This document shows, in pieces, positions 12,301-27,300 of a stretch of DNA of 64,000 nt (its first letter is position 1; every line of letters starts with the position of its first letter). The stretch spans positions 20,460,001 through 20,524,000 of the forward strand of contig NC_059503.1 in assembly GCF_914767665.1 (NCBI RefSeq), given 5' to 3'. A program made the translations under genes and the position numbers. The stretch comes from Harmonia axyridis (taxonomy: Eukaryota; Arthropoda; Insecta; Coleoptera; Coccinellidae). The notes beneath the pieces were generated by a model. That model made no database searches. It worked only from the letters and a program-made list of their open reading frames with translations, and was not told where the DNA came from.

Positions 12301-15300
12301 ATTTTTCATCATAATATTTTCATCTGAATTCATGAATACTGAACAGATTTTCAATGAACAGGAGCTCAAAAGTTAATTTCTTGAAAAATACTCAGGAATG
12401 AATGAGAATTCCTCTATCTAATATTTTTCAGTTATGTTGAAGTATTTGAGTCATTAATTCAATTTTTATTCCATAGGCATTTATCAAGTAACTATATTTG
12501 TTGATGACGAAAACGACAATGAACCCAAGTTCGAGAGATCGAGATACGAGGGTAGAATAACCGAAAATAGCGTATCCGGTACAGAAGTAGACCTGGATTA
12601 CCTAATCCATGTAAACGACAAGGACATTGGTGATAACGGACAATTTACCGTGTCCATGTTTGGAAATGGTAGCGAAATGTTCAGCTTGGATAAGAACAGC
12701 GGAAAGGTATATTTCATTAGTGCAGATACTCCATTAGATCGGGAAGACTCTGAAAGCTTCAACCTTTTGCTGGTGGCAAAAGACAAAGGTGGTATGAGCA
12801 GCGAAGCTAAACTTAACATCAGAGTTGAAGATGAAAATGATAACGCTCCCCTCATTTACCAATTATATGTGTACAAAGAGGTTGGAATTCAAGTTTTGCA
12901 ATTTGATATGATGGGTAATAGAGTGGGCCACTTTGAAAGAGCTGGAAATGGATCTGAAGGAGTTTTTGTTTTAACGCAGGCTTATCAGAGAGCCAAACGA
13001 CCTAAAGAAAAATCTTCACCTTTGATTACAGTTCCAGAGGACGTCAATATAGGTGAGTTCGATTTTATTTTCTTCCGCAATAACACATTAACAGTCAGGA
13101 AATCGTTAGAATATATGTCAGACTGATCACCGATTTTTTCTTTTATATTTATGTTTTCAAAACGACCGCAAACAAGTGATAACTTGAGTGTTGAAAAGGA
13201 AGTCGGCCAAATCCTTATCGAATAAATACAATGGATTTTCTGCAGAGTTTGTTGAGGCTGAAATTGATTATCGTTTTTTTCTGGATTCTGGATTTTCTGG
13301 ATAGGTTGTTTTTCTTTTTCATACCATTTGAAAACATTCCTAATACTTTTTCCATACAATGCATGTGTTTCTCAACAATATTTGATCCACTTGAGAACAA
13401 TAGATTTTGCGTTCGATAAGGTACAGTTTTATTGGCAAATCTTGCTTCTAAACAGTCACCAGATCAAAGCAATTTCAAGAAATTATATTCTGTGGTATTC
13501 CAAAATACAATTGTATCGACAAAAAATATGATTAAAACTATATCGAAATTATGGAAATACCTTTTACTTTCGAACTTTCTACCTTACAGGTTCCTCTATC
13601 GTCAAACTGATAGCACAAGATGTGGATGCTCCAGAAAATGCCATCATCAAATTCGAAATAGTGTCAGAGATGAAATCATCTAACGATAAAAATGCAGAAC
13701 CTATAAACTCAATGCAATATTTCACCATAAACTCGGTATCTGGTGAAGTTGGTGTCGCCAAATCTCTCATACCAGAAACTGAATTTCGACTAAACGTTTC
13801 TGCTTCAGATAAAGCCGGTCTCAAAGACCACATCCTACTCAGACTAATGGTACAAGACATCAACGACCACCCTCCAGTGTTCAAAAAGTCTTGGTACACT
13901 TTCGATATAGAGGAATCGACTTATTATAGGAGAGTTCTAGGTACTATCGAAGCTCTAGATGCAGACTTCGGTTCCAATGCCAATATATCCTATATGATCG
14001 ACACTAAGGATGAGACTGATGATCTACCATTCTCTATCTCATCAAGTACAGGAGTTCTCAGTATAAACGGACAGCTTGATAGAGAAACCCAAGATCGATA
14101 TCGATTCTCTGTTATTGCTAAAGATAATCCAAAGAAAGGAAAGAGCTTGAGCAGTTCAGTTTTTGTAGAAGTTAACGTATTAGATGTTAATGACAATCCT
14201 CCGACCTTCTACGGTTACGATGATATTTTGAAATCTTCCAAAACCAGTAAGAACGATGTTGATGTTCAAGATAGAATTCCAATTTACTATGCCACGATTG
14301 CCGAAAACAGCCCTATTGGTGAGTATTGCGATATTTTTTCCTCGAGAACCTATCTTTCGCATTTCTTATTCTTTTATTCAGAAAAATTATCATCATTTCC
14401 TATTTCTACCTCAAATTGTATAATCTTTTTCCGAGACATTGATCTCAAGACTGATCGATTGCTCTAATTCTGACAATTTGTATTCAGTTTACCTTACATC
14501 CTTCATTGTAGATAATGAAGTTCATGTCTGCTTATGTTTTTTGGAATAGAAACATGCCAATGAACCATAGAAATTAATTAGCTCTTCACTTATGAGCTGA
14601 ATGTTATCTGAAAATTATGTATCATTTCAGGAACACCAGTTACAAGAGTTTTTGCAAACGACTCCGATTTCACAGGAAATGGCAATGGTCTTCTTTTATT
14701 CGACATACCTTTCGTGAAGAATAAATCAAACCTTTTCACAGTTGATTCCAAACAAGGTGTGGTGACAACAATTGGAAAACTAGACTACGAAACTGACAAA
14801 GTCCATAACATAACTATCATAGCATCAGATTTGGGATCACCAAGCTTGAGCTCAACAGCTCTCTTGGTCGTCAAAGTGATAGATGTACCTGAGGACCTCC
14901 GACTATTTGAAAAACCAGTTTTTGCCCATAGATACTATGAGATAGAAGTTGAGGAAAATGTTCCTGTACCCATGAAACTACTCACATTGAATGTGACCGA
15001 TTTTTACAAAAACTACAAGTTCAGGTATAGCATTGTAGGTGAGAAGAATGACGACAATAAGAAGATCTTCAAGATTGATCCCAGGAATGGAACGTTATTC
15101 GTTGTTATGAGTCCAGATAGGGAGAAGAAATCTAGATATGAACTCATCATCAAACTGGAGGAATTCAAAATACGAAGAGATATGACTGTGATGGTTTACC
15201 CAGTTTCGAGTGACAGATTAGGAAAGCTTGGTGAGTTTATCTTTGAAAGTTCAATTTGTAATGTAATTAGATAGATATTGTTGAAAAGGTATACAAATTA

Positions 15301-18300
15301 TCTTCAATCGAAGACGATATTGATTGCATTACACTCTATTTATTATTTTTCCATCGATAGAGGAACTGATTGAAATATATATTGCTAGATATATAACTTC
15401 TAGTTTTTGGTCTTTAATATACCTCGAAATCGAATATTTTCATGAAAATATTTCATCTTCTTGTGGAGAGTTCCTTGGAAGTAATTATATAAAAATTATA
15501 TCTAGAATACTTCTTAATTGGAGGTACAACTGAAGAAAAATATTATTTTGGTACCTTTTTTTTTAAAAATTGTTATAAATATGGGTCTTTGGATTCTTCG
15601 TTTTCCGGAATGGTGGAGCTTAGATGTTTTCAAAGTTTGTCAATATAGAATCTGAGACGAAGTTTTCAATAGCGTACAAGAAGATAGTTTCGTGAACGAA
15701 ACATTGAAGAACTTATTTTTTATATCATCATTATCAACCAAGTAATGATATCTCTTCATTTGTACCTTCAGTATGTACTTTTGAAAGCTAAAAAAAGTTG
15801 GAAATAATTATTTCATTATTTTCTATAAATTGGTTTGAATTTAATTTCAGGATTAAATGAAGTAAAAGTCATCGTAAGAGTAACGGATGTTAATGACAAT
15901 CCACCCAAGTTCACCACAATGGGAAGACCAATCATAGCTGCTATACCAGCTTCTGCTAATTATGGATTCCATATTCTACGTCTGCAGGTAAAAATGTCTT
16001 CGTAATCGATTGTAGGTGCAAAAATGCAAAATCAAATATATGTTGGAACATCAACATATATTTGTTAACAAACCAGATCGAATACAATACGAATATAAAC
16101 TAACTTCTTAACCGAGTTCGGTCTCAATGAAAATTCTGCCCTACGTCCATAAAATTATGTACTTGTGATCTACCAAGGTAATAACAATAAGATCCTATCT
16201 TTTTGCATCAAGTTTACTGCAAACTCAAACCAATATCTATAGTAGTTCTGGTAGCGAACAGAAAAGTATTTTCTTAATCGACTGTTAAAAAATCTTTGTC
16301 AGCAATCGAACCCAAATAAGCCGCTAGCTTATAAGCTATTGAATTATCCTTCGATGATTATTATCCCACAAGAAATTTCATATGAACTCTTTCTCTTTTC
16401 CAGGCCAGAGATCCAGACCTGGGGCTCAACGGCGAAGTCCGTTATCAGATTTTGGGACGTGCTGGTGAATCTTCCAGGAGATTCGCCATCGATCCAGTAA
16501 CAGGCCAAGTACGCTCCATCTCTAGTTTCATCAAGGATGCTGGGAAAGTTTTCGGCTTCGACGTGAAAGCTACCGATCGAAGGGGCGCAGATGACGGCAA
16601 GAGTTCTATAGCCAACGTATTCGTAAGTATTCTAGTAGATTCGTTCCACTATAGATGGCAATATGATAACTGATTCAAAATTTGAGTCGTTTACAAGCGG
16701 AATAAAGTTATTGCGAAATATTTACATTTCTCTATGTATTTACATTATATTCAAGTTTAAAGTAATCACACTGCTATGCTGGAAATTTTTTAATTTGAGT
16801 TTTTAGCGGTTTTTTGAACGATGTTGTCATATTCTGGGAGAAACTATGATCATCATCATAATCTTCGAAAAGTACTTTTTAGCCGCATATGATTTGGAAC
16901 AAAGCTTACTCAATATAAACAAATGAATTTGAAGGGAAGGAGGGATCACAAATCATCTGTCAGTGAATCTTTTAAGAAAATATTAATTCTTGTCCCTTCA
17001 ACAGCTACGTTATGAGTTTATTTTGGAGAGATCTAAGAAGATGAAATCATCCTTGTACTTGAATTGACTGTTGAACATCGATAGCATAAGTCAATAATAG
17101 CCATTAATTCAAATTCTAAATGCCATAAATATTTCATGAAATTGTTCAGTTGTTCTTATGATATACATCGTTAACATTCCTGTCAAAATTTCAAAAGGAA
17201 AGCCCTTTCCTAAATTAATCTTCATCTAGAACGAACAAAACATATTTCTGCAATTATGAATTGATTCAATACTTCGTCATTGTCATATGTAAAGTGTTAG
17301 GAGTTGAAAATACATTTTGAATGATCTGTCTTCATTTGGAAAAACCTGAAATGAATTACAAAATTGTGGAACCTAGAATGTAGAAAGTTGAAAAATGTTT
17401 TGGAGAGCTTGTATGATATCGATTCATCTAATTAAACTCAATTCCTGATTCAGTACTCATTCAGCTCAAGTTATTTATATTCGCAAGTAAAAATATGGTT
17501 CTGCAGAGAATTTCTCACCAATTTTTATTTCATATAGTCATATATAGGCTCACGAAGAGCGCTGGATGATAAACGATAAATATTTTCCGATCTAATTTTG
17601 TGCGGAAATTTTGTTTGGGGCATGTTGAACCGGAAATTTGAAAACCGAGGTTCATCTGTGAAATTGGAAGATGTTTTTTTATCAATGGCATCACCGCCAT
17701 GGAGAATTACGCAACTCGTAGATTGTTATCATTATTCTTATCAAACTTTTTAATTGTAATTCCACAATTAATTATTTATTTACCGTCAAATAGTTAAAGT
17801 GAAAAAAATATTCATTCTCTGACCTACTGATTATTCTCTCAATAGATAATTAATTCTTTTAATTCAAAATATATAGTAAAAGAAGGATTCTCTAATTGAA
17901 TTTTCAAATACCATCCTATTTACCTGAAAATGACAACAAGAGCAGATATTGCCTTTATTGTATGATTAACTTATATAGAGATATCGGATGCTGCTCATAT
18001 TTTAGATAACACAATTGTATAGAAACAACTGAACTGTTAATTGTATTAGGTACTGAAACCTGAAACGCTGGAAAGTTTTCGAAACTTCATAGCTATAGAA
18101 TGTTCAGATTTGCTTAGACATGAATATCGAGAATTGGAATAATTCTGGAAATAATTGGAATTAATTTGAATGGAGGAATTCTGTGTGATATTTGATTTAA
18201 TTGATATTACCTGATACATACATTGAAGAAATTACCTACGTCAGCTCAAAAATTTGAGAAGCTTTTGAGTTCTCATATCATGCGCCTTTGGAGATCACAA

Positions 18301-21300
18301 CACATCCTTTTTGTGTGATCAGCTTGAAATTCTGCACGGAGATTGAAATTGTTATTTAAATGAATGTCGCAAATATAAAATTCACCTGTTCCAAAGAAAA
18401 TATTGGTTGATATTTTTTCGATATTCTTCTTGAATTTTCTATGATTCTGAACATGAGCTTTTGCGGAGAACGGAAGGTGCAGTTTTATCGAAAATTTGTT
18501 TTCTTGGGCCTATAGATCTAGAATATTTTCAGCGTTGCGGTGTTGCCGATTGCACGAGGTTTAAAAATGTTATTCATCATCAAAACCCAAATTTTCATTT
18601 TGATTGAATTCGCAGTTTTGGAATATTTGAGGAAAAATATCAAGGGTCCACATTTACGAAATTTTCGGATTTTGCCTATTGATGGATTTGACCGCCTATA
18701 GCCTGCAAATTTCAGATTTCTAGGTCCTACTTTTTGATTATTATCGAGTATACGGCCAGCAAGCCCTCGAACCTTATCGTTTGAGTCCCTTTCCAGCTCA
18801 AAATTCGAAAGTTACATAAATTGGGACTACATGATACAGAGATCTGTTCGGTGGACGAGCGCTCAAAAACTCCCTTATCTTCCGAAGAAAAGAGGAAATC
18901 GTTAACTTTCGTTACCACATTTCGACCCGTTAAATCCGACAGGACAACATGCTGTTAACTTGCAAGTCAGAAAGTCACGGAGGATTTCCAGACGGTTACA
19001 TATGTCACCCTTTCCACATCGGGAGCACAAATACAAAGCAATTGGATGTTACCTGAATGACGTCTTGTATAGGAGAACACGGTTTCGTGTCTACGTGGAT
19101 AGAAGTAATGAAAAGACGCCGCAAATTCTGCACGAAAGTCTATTATTTTCACATTAGGTTTCCCGCATTTCGAACGAATTACCACAAATCATTCGGATAG
19201 ATTTTTCATGAAGAGAAGATGAATAATTCGTTGGGGATGAAAAATAGTACATCACAATGTTTGCTCTACTTGAAATGATATGCTATAAATGTATAAATAC
19301 CTAAAGATCATTAAAGTGGATCAAGCATATAATCAGCACAGATTCTATGAAATAAAACAAAAAAATTCCAAACCAAAAAAATTGATTTTGTTTTATTTCA
19401 TTCCATAATGAATTTAAATAAGTAACGATCGAATACATTGAATCATCAAATATTCGATTCCAAATTAATCCTATAATTATATTTGCATTTCTGAACGAAA
19501 TAACATAATGCCATTTCTTGTTGGAATCTCAAATGTATATTCGGTAAAAAATTCCTTTCGTTCATTATTTTGAAATTACAATGATTTGTGGAAAACGTTT
19601 TACCGATGAAGGAGACTGATTTAAAACCCCAAACTCTCAAAGTGTTATTGTTCGTTTATTTTCAGGCAACACTACTAAACGTTGCATTGTTGTACCATCA
19701 AATATACAAACTGTCAAAGAAACTGCAACATCCAGAAGGAGCAGTTTAAATTTCAAATTTTGTTTTGGTGGAACAAAGATAGTATAGAAAGGAGAAACTT
19801 GAAGAAAAAAACGAAGGGTTTACATTTTTTTTAATAAATTTGTTTGTAATGTGTTTGTTCACCGCGATTATCTGTATCTGAGGTCGGGCATTATCTTGCT
19901 GAAATATTGGATTCTCGAGCTTGTTAAAGTGAGGGAGAGAACATATTGCTCCACTATTTCTTGAAAGTAACGCAGCGCTGTGTTGTTACCTCGAATAAAG
20001 ACTACTCGCATGTACAATAGCACCCCATACCACAACCCTACTGTCCGGTGTACGTGACGCTCAACATCAAACTGCGGTTCACGTCTTTCTCCCCGATGCC
20101 GTCTAACCCTTATTCGTCCATCACGTGCACCAAAGGAGAATCGAATTGACCAGAAAAGAAGACCTGATGCTATTTCACATTCCAATTTTGACGTTCTCTG
20201 CACCTCGGTATTCGTTGCCGGCGATACTCAGTCGTCAGAGGTAACACAAGATGGGGTCGATAATGATGCAGTTCAAAAGACCTTATCAGGTGGTAAACCG
20301 TTCGGACAGTTACAGGATGGCCTTGTACTTCTAACCACTCATCAGTCAAAGATAGAGTTGTCTCAAATCAATCTCTAATGGACATAAGTCTTAGACGTCG
20401 ATTGTGTACTTCATTTGGGCCCTTTCGACGTCCGGTGCCTACTCTTCTTTGATTTTGGGCATTATCAAACCACGCTTGACAACATTTCATAAAAGTAGTT
20501 GGATTTCTTTTCGTACGGTTAGCAATTTCTCGAAATAACAACCCCGCCCCCCGTAGAGGACCTACTTCGAATTCAATTAGCTCGCGATAAATTCCGCGTA
20601 CACGTACTCTAGGCATTTTAACAACTTAACATCGAATTTAAAAAACTTGGAAAAACTGACTACAATATCTATTTAAGTAACAGATATTGTTCACATGAAA
20701 AAATCTTCACAATTTTTGTTTCCAAATTCAATTATTCACTTCTTGCGATACTATCTATATTTCTCCAAAATAAAAATTATAATTTAAACAGCTCCTTCTG
20801 GGTGTTCCAGTTTCTTTGTCAGTTAGTATTTGATCGATTCACCAACATATTGGAATTAACCACTTACTTCGACTTATAGAGGTTAAATATAACCGTGAAA
20901 TAATTTCCAATTATGTATGGTAATTTTTTCGACTGGAGATAGAAAATAATGCGAGTTATCGAGGATTTCGAGTTGACCAGATTCGACGGTATATTGAAAA
21001 TATCAAACTTTAGGGCAGAATTATGTGATCTCCAAAGGCGCATCAGCGCCTGAAAGTCGGTAATAATTTTGAACATTAGTTTTTACTTTGAATCACTTAG
21101 CCATAAATCCGTCACGGATATTTCCTTTAGAAGAGGATCTCTTTCAGGAGCATCCTTTTGTTTCCTCCCTTAAATGCGCGACAACTAGAGCGTGAAAAAA
21201 TAACCGAACTCAAGATATATGAATATCCGATATTTTCCAGGTTTACATATTGGACGAGCAGAACCAGCTCGTTCTGGTGATGGGATTGAAGCCCGTCGAG

Positions 21301-24300
21301 GTGGAAAGAAGCATAGATAACATAACTTCGTGAGTATTTGAGCAAGCTTATTGTGTTTGCAGAGTTCTCATCTCAGCAATTTCAGAGCTTTGTACAACGT
21401 TACCGGCTACGACATCCGAATTAGGAAATTGGAACCACACTCGGAGAGGAATCAACTAGAGGCAAGCGCGTAAGTGTCACCTCCACACCACTTCATGCGT
21501 TTTCTTATTTTCACTTTCAACCGAATCAAACATTTACCATCCGGTTACTTCAGAGCGATACAGAATCGTTTTATCCCACATTTTTCTTGGCATTTGCCAA
21601 GTATTTACTGGGGATGTGATATTTCGAACGAAAAAACGAATATTGGAAGTTTCAAAATAATCAGTTATAATATCACAAGAGCATAGACAATATTCGATTA
21701 TAGTTATATCGATTCTCGACGTAGTTCGCGAAACATCACGAGAGCTCAGCTCGAGTGGTGTTTACTTCAAGACGACGCGACGTTACTATAAGAAATTCAC
21801 GGATTCTTTTGATGCATCAGTATATGTGTAATATAATCACAATAATATATATTATTCAACGATCGGTAATGTAGGTCATAACTCACGCAGATGAAGTTTG
21901 CAGCACTTGCCTGCGGCTCGTACTGTAATTCATCAAGTGAGTTATGACTATTACCGCAAGTTGAATAATACACTTTATCTACGACTATATCAATAAATAC
22001 AAAGAAACAAATACAGACTTAGATATAGACAGAAGGAACGAAAAGTGAACATTTGTGTTCGATCCCGAGTACCTACAATAAGAGAGATAGAAACTTAGGG
22101 TCGCCAATCACAATCGAACTAGCTTCGGCTAGCTCGAATCCAGTACAGAGTACAGAGATAGATCTTTAACAGTTGCTTATAACAATGTACTATAATATAC
22201 CAAAAAACATTCCCTGTAAACGATGTTCTTACTGCTACACCAATCTTGAAAATTTTTGTAAACTCCTTTATATTTTTTTCGGGCAAGTAGTTCTGTATGG
22301 TAACAGTAGCTGTTTGTTTTTTGGAAATGTGGGTATATACAATATTTCATCTTCACTATCTGAATTAATTGTTTAACATTCACAAAAATTAGATATCAAC
22401 TCAATTTGAAAACGTCAAAATTATTGAAGTGACATTCTCTCCGACATTTCTCCCCTAAATAACAATAATGGAATGTTCCCTTTCGGCCAATCGAAGTATA
22501 GAAGCACAGATACATCTTTTCCGATTCATTATAGTGAGTTATAGTAGTGAGTTATTATAACTCACGCTGTTTGTTAATAGATACTATTAATTGCTCAAAA
22601 GCAGTTGAGTAATGAATATATAATTAAATAGGAGTAGATAAATGACTTTTTGTCGGATAAACAAAATTGCAAGTACAATAAAACTTTTTAAGATGGAATG
22701 GGTATCACGGAAATTAATTTCCTTCAGTTCAAATACGGCCGATCTTTTCATAACGCAATATGAAATATTATTAGCAAAATAGTAAAGCGTTTTTTGAAAT
22801 CAGGAGTGTTTACACTCTTGTTTAAATTCATATTCAAGAAATTTCCTCTTCACATGGTTATTTCACAAGCACGTAGTTGATTTCTGCTTGATCGTATATA
22901 AAATTATGGAAGTATATGATGGGGAAATAAAATTTTCTACCTAATCATGGGAGCATATCAGCTATTCATGCTGTTCTATTTAGTATCCCAACTTGGAACT
23001 TATTCTTAATTCATTAATATAAGTTGATACTAACTGCTAAAAGGCAGTCGAACTAGACGTTTCTGCAGAATTAGTCCTATTTGAAATCTGAAAACTATGA
23101 TATTAAAATACTTGGGGCACCCAATATATCAACACCAAATCATGAGAAAATCACGCATCAGAATTTGACTGTTTTAAAGAATATATAGAGTGATTCGCCG
23201 CAATTGCCTATTAGACGTTTATGGAAAACTGATCATAATTAAGTGCGGAAAATTGGAGTTTGAGACATTGATCCTTCTCTGTAAAATATTTTTAGATCTC
23301 CCCAGCTTCCGGTTCTACCGGAAACAGACTGCTACTTCCTTATATCAAATGGCACACCCAGTATATCATTGCATCATTAGATAACTTTTTTGATGACAGT
23401 TCTCAGTTGGGGTCGGAATATCTAGCATTCCCATTTCAATTGCTTCGGAAATAAATGAGGTGTGATAGCCGAACCAAAAGTCACTTCAACCCCTTTCTAA
23501 GCCCTCCAGGATCTCCCAGAGTAAACAAATATAACTTCGTTCCGTACAATTATTAGCTCCCCGTGGAGTTAGAAACTCCATTCACTCTGCAAGTTTCTTT
23601 CATCGATATCTGGGGCCATTGTTGGAGAACTTGGTCGTACATCAAGAGCTGTATCACCCAGTTTGAATGAGACTGACTAATCCGATACTGGATATTGTCA
23701 AGTTTACCATTCGAATAAGAGAATTGTGCTCGCGCGTTCGGATTTATAGATAGATTATTCCGAACATTCTTCATTCCTGTTGAAGACAAGCTCTTTAAAA
23801 GTAGTTTCGTACTAGATCTCATATCAAGCTCAATAGATGTATGTAGTTTCGTCCTTGGCGTCTTTCGAGTGCATTTATGTTCTTTTAACAATATACCTGT
23901 CAATAATGCATGCAAGAAAGAACTAGTTGTACCTATTGAGTTAGTTAAATTTAAGAATAAATGAGTTGAATAGAATTCAGTAGAACTAAACCAACTTTTA
24001 GTAAAGTTGCTGATTTGTTCTTGAAAAATATTGAATTTCCGTTGAATGTTTCTAAATTTCTCATTTTGAGCCGAGAGTAATCCCAAACGATAGCAATCAA
24101 TGATAAATAATTTGAAATCAATTTCTCAATTTTGAAAAATCTGTGAATTCCAAAAAATATTTCACTCAATGGATAGATTTGAATGCAGAATGTTCTTCTT
24201 CCACGAACCTTTTCCATTGTCCTTCTATGTAGACTAGGAAGATTTAATCTTAGATTTGTGTTTCATTAAAAAAATAAAAAAATACATTAATATAAATTTG

Positions 24301-27300
24301 AACAAGCGTATAAAAAAGCTCTTGACTTCAACTCACTGCTTTCCTCATAGAAGACAGAACAGTATTTTATGTTCGCCTTCAATTTTAAAATTTTCATGGT
24401 AAATAAATCAGATTAGGGTATGATGGCAAAATTTTTAATATTTTCGTAATATTTAAGAATAAAATGTTTAATTGAAATAATGATTCTGTACAGAACCGAT
24501 ATGTACCTGTATGCTGTGGACCCATTATTGAATTCAGTTGTGGACATGAACGACCTACAGCAGTAAGTAAAAAATCTTTGCTGATTCTCAAAATATTCCA
24601 TACATATTATACGTTATACGTGTTTCAGAGTTCTACAGACTAGACACGAAGAGCTAGAGAGGTCTTTGAATGGCCCTAAAGTACTTGCAATAGCTTCAGG
24701 ACCTATACAAAGAAGTCATTTCCGAAGTCAAAGGGTACTCTTATCCTCTTTAGAAGTTGGAGTTGTGATCTTGGGATGTGTGGTGTTCATTGGAGCTTTA
24801 GCGACAGCTATATGTGTTTTATGTGTGAGGAAGAAGAAGAAAAAGTGAGTATTTTTGAGCTCTTAGAAAAAATCTCAAATTTCATAATGATTCACCGAAA
24901 TAACAAGATTTTATTGATATTGGTACTGTTGAGTATTTGATCTTTTTCATCATCATTTACCTCAACCCAGAGGTAGATATAGTTATAACCTCGTTGTGTG
25001 ATGCATCATGTTTGAGTGAACTTCAAATTGAGACTCAACAGAATCAAACTGAAAATTATCAATTTCAAATTGGCATGATTGCTATTTAATTAAATTTTTT
25101 TTCCATGTAATTCACGCATCTTTGTATGTCAAAAGAGAGCAGCGAACTAAATTCTGACTCGAAAAAAAGCTCTATATCAAAATGAAAGATATTTGAATGA
25201 GATTCAATATTGTAAATCAATTTCACAAGTTGAATGATGAATTCACATAGAAATGAATGTTATCTCAATTTGATTATTCTCTATTCGAATATGTTTTCTC
25301 TCAATTTGAAACGAGTTCTAGCTCGAAATTCTAAAAAAATTGACGTAGTGACGAAATTCCGAGTTCTCCTTCGAATAGAATGAACATTCAAAGAGAATTC
25401 AATATCAAAGAGAAAAAATTGTTTTTCGTGGTTACTCCCCAAGTTAGGAATGGGTAACGTCCTTTTCAGATTGAATTAAATACGGTCGAATAAAACTGTT
25501 AACGACTGGCATTCGAAATGGTCTCCAATCCTTCATTTCCCTTAAAGGGTTCATCGTACCTGTATCATTAAAACAATAGGATTTCTGGAATATTGTGGGG
25601 ATTGTGGACTGAATTCACGAAGCTGATTCTGTTTCGAATTAGATAAGTTGAATGAACCCGGATTAAGTACTCATGCCATAATTTCAAACCAACAAATTTG
25701 ATCAAAGTGAAATACTACATTACAATTGGACATTATGATTTCAAGAAATATACAAGGTGTTGTCAAATTACACGTGAACCTTGAAGGATGTGCTGGTATC
25801 ACTCATTTGATGTCGATTGAGCCATATTTATTGACAACCCAAAATCAACAGTTTCCCAGATATTTAAGTTCTTGTGTTTCTTAAAAAATTTCTCACCTTA
25901 CTTCATTTTTCGTCAATTTTTTTTTACGTTGACTGAGTTTGATTGAATTTTTGGATTATTTTCATCAGAAAAGGAAATTATATGTAAAAAAGCAAAACTA
26001 TGCTGTATTATTGAATGAAAATAAGTATGATTTGAAAGTTGGTATATGAAGAAAAAAATAATAAATTTGTAATATGAATTTGCCTGTGACGAATTCCGCA
26101 ATTTGTGTACGACAAAATTATTTTCAGAAGTTGGTAAATTCTTTGTTTATTTCCTAAAAAAGTTTTCGTTAGAATGCAGGCACTAATTTTGTTACAGCAG
26201 ATTTTGGTTTGAAAGGAGAATGAAATCTCAGGATTATCTGATTTTCGGGGAAGATTAACGCACAATTCAATTTTTGTTCGATTGTCTGACTTGCTCCAAC
26301 TACTGATTTTTTTTATTACGAGACCTAGTAAATAGCAAATTTCCGAGTGGGTGTAATACGCATAATGGTTTCTGGATTAAAACGAGGATATATTTCGATT
26401 TTATCGCACATAAACTTTGTTGACTCTTCTGCGAAAATAAAACTAGCAGCTATATTTCTCGTTATAAAAAAAAGGCTTTTGATATCATCTGGCATGAAAC
26501 ACTATTATATAAATTGAACCTGTTTCAGAGTTTTATACGATTAATCTGAGTTGAATATCTAGTGAATCGCTCCTCTTGAATGATAGAGAGAATGACAACT
26601 TATACGGTATAGTGCCATAGTAAACAAGGCTCTCAACTTGCTACACTGCTCAGCAACTCATCAAAAAAATTGTGAGGTACTTGTTATTCTGGAAAATTAA
26701 ACTCTCCGAAGATTTATCAATTGGTTATTAAAAATTTCACAGATTGTCTGAGATCGGCGTTTGTATAGTTTAGGCGACTGAGCTCCGAAAATGTAATCAT
26801 TTATCAAAAAAAAAATGCCCTTTTTTTTGTGAGTATTAAGTATTTGAATTTATTACTTACCCCACAGATTTTGGGATCACATCAAAAACATGTATTTCTA
26901 AAATTCATATAAAATATGATATATCAATTCAAGAGTGGAAAAAAGAAATCAGGGCAATGAACCCTGCATTCATAACTCCATCTAAAGTCAACATGGAGGA
27001 ACAAAAATTTCGAATATGTTCGATAGACTCCAGTTTCCATAATCGTGCCCCAGAAGTCCCATATGTTATAACAATATAAATGAATTATCCCATTACATAA
27101 AGTAAATCGACTGAAAAAGCGGTCCCATGGGTCCCTTTTTCGTCGAAGTGCCTATATTTCTGAGGGCGTTTTTGTGCCTTAACACTTCTCAACCTAATCA
27201 TATCATTCGGAGTTGGCGTTATCTTTAATTCAATGTTGATATCAAACGGCCAGAGACCTGCTGAAAGACCTTGCAGGGATTTCTGAGATGAACTGGCTAT

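Noticed and set aside
21780..22180. Solo LTR with a TGGCGACC primer-binding-like site
   Set aside because: The TTGGCGACC word is present on the minus strand near 22103, but no TG...CA ends or second LTR were found.
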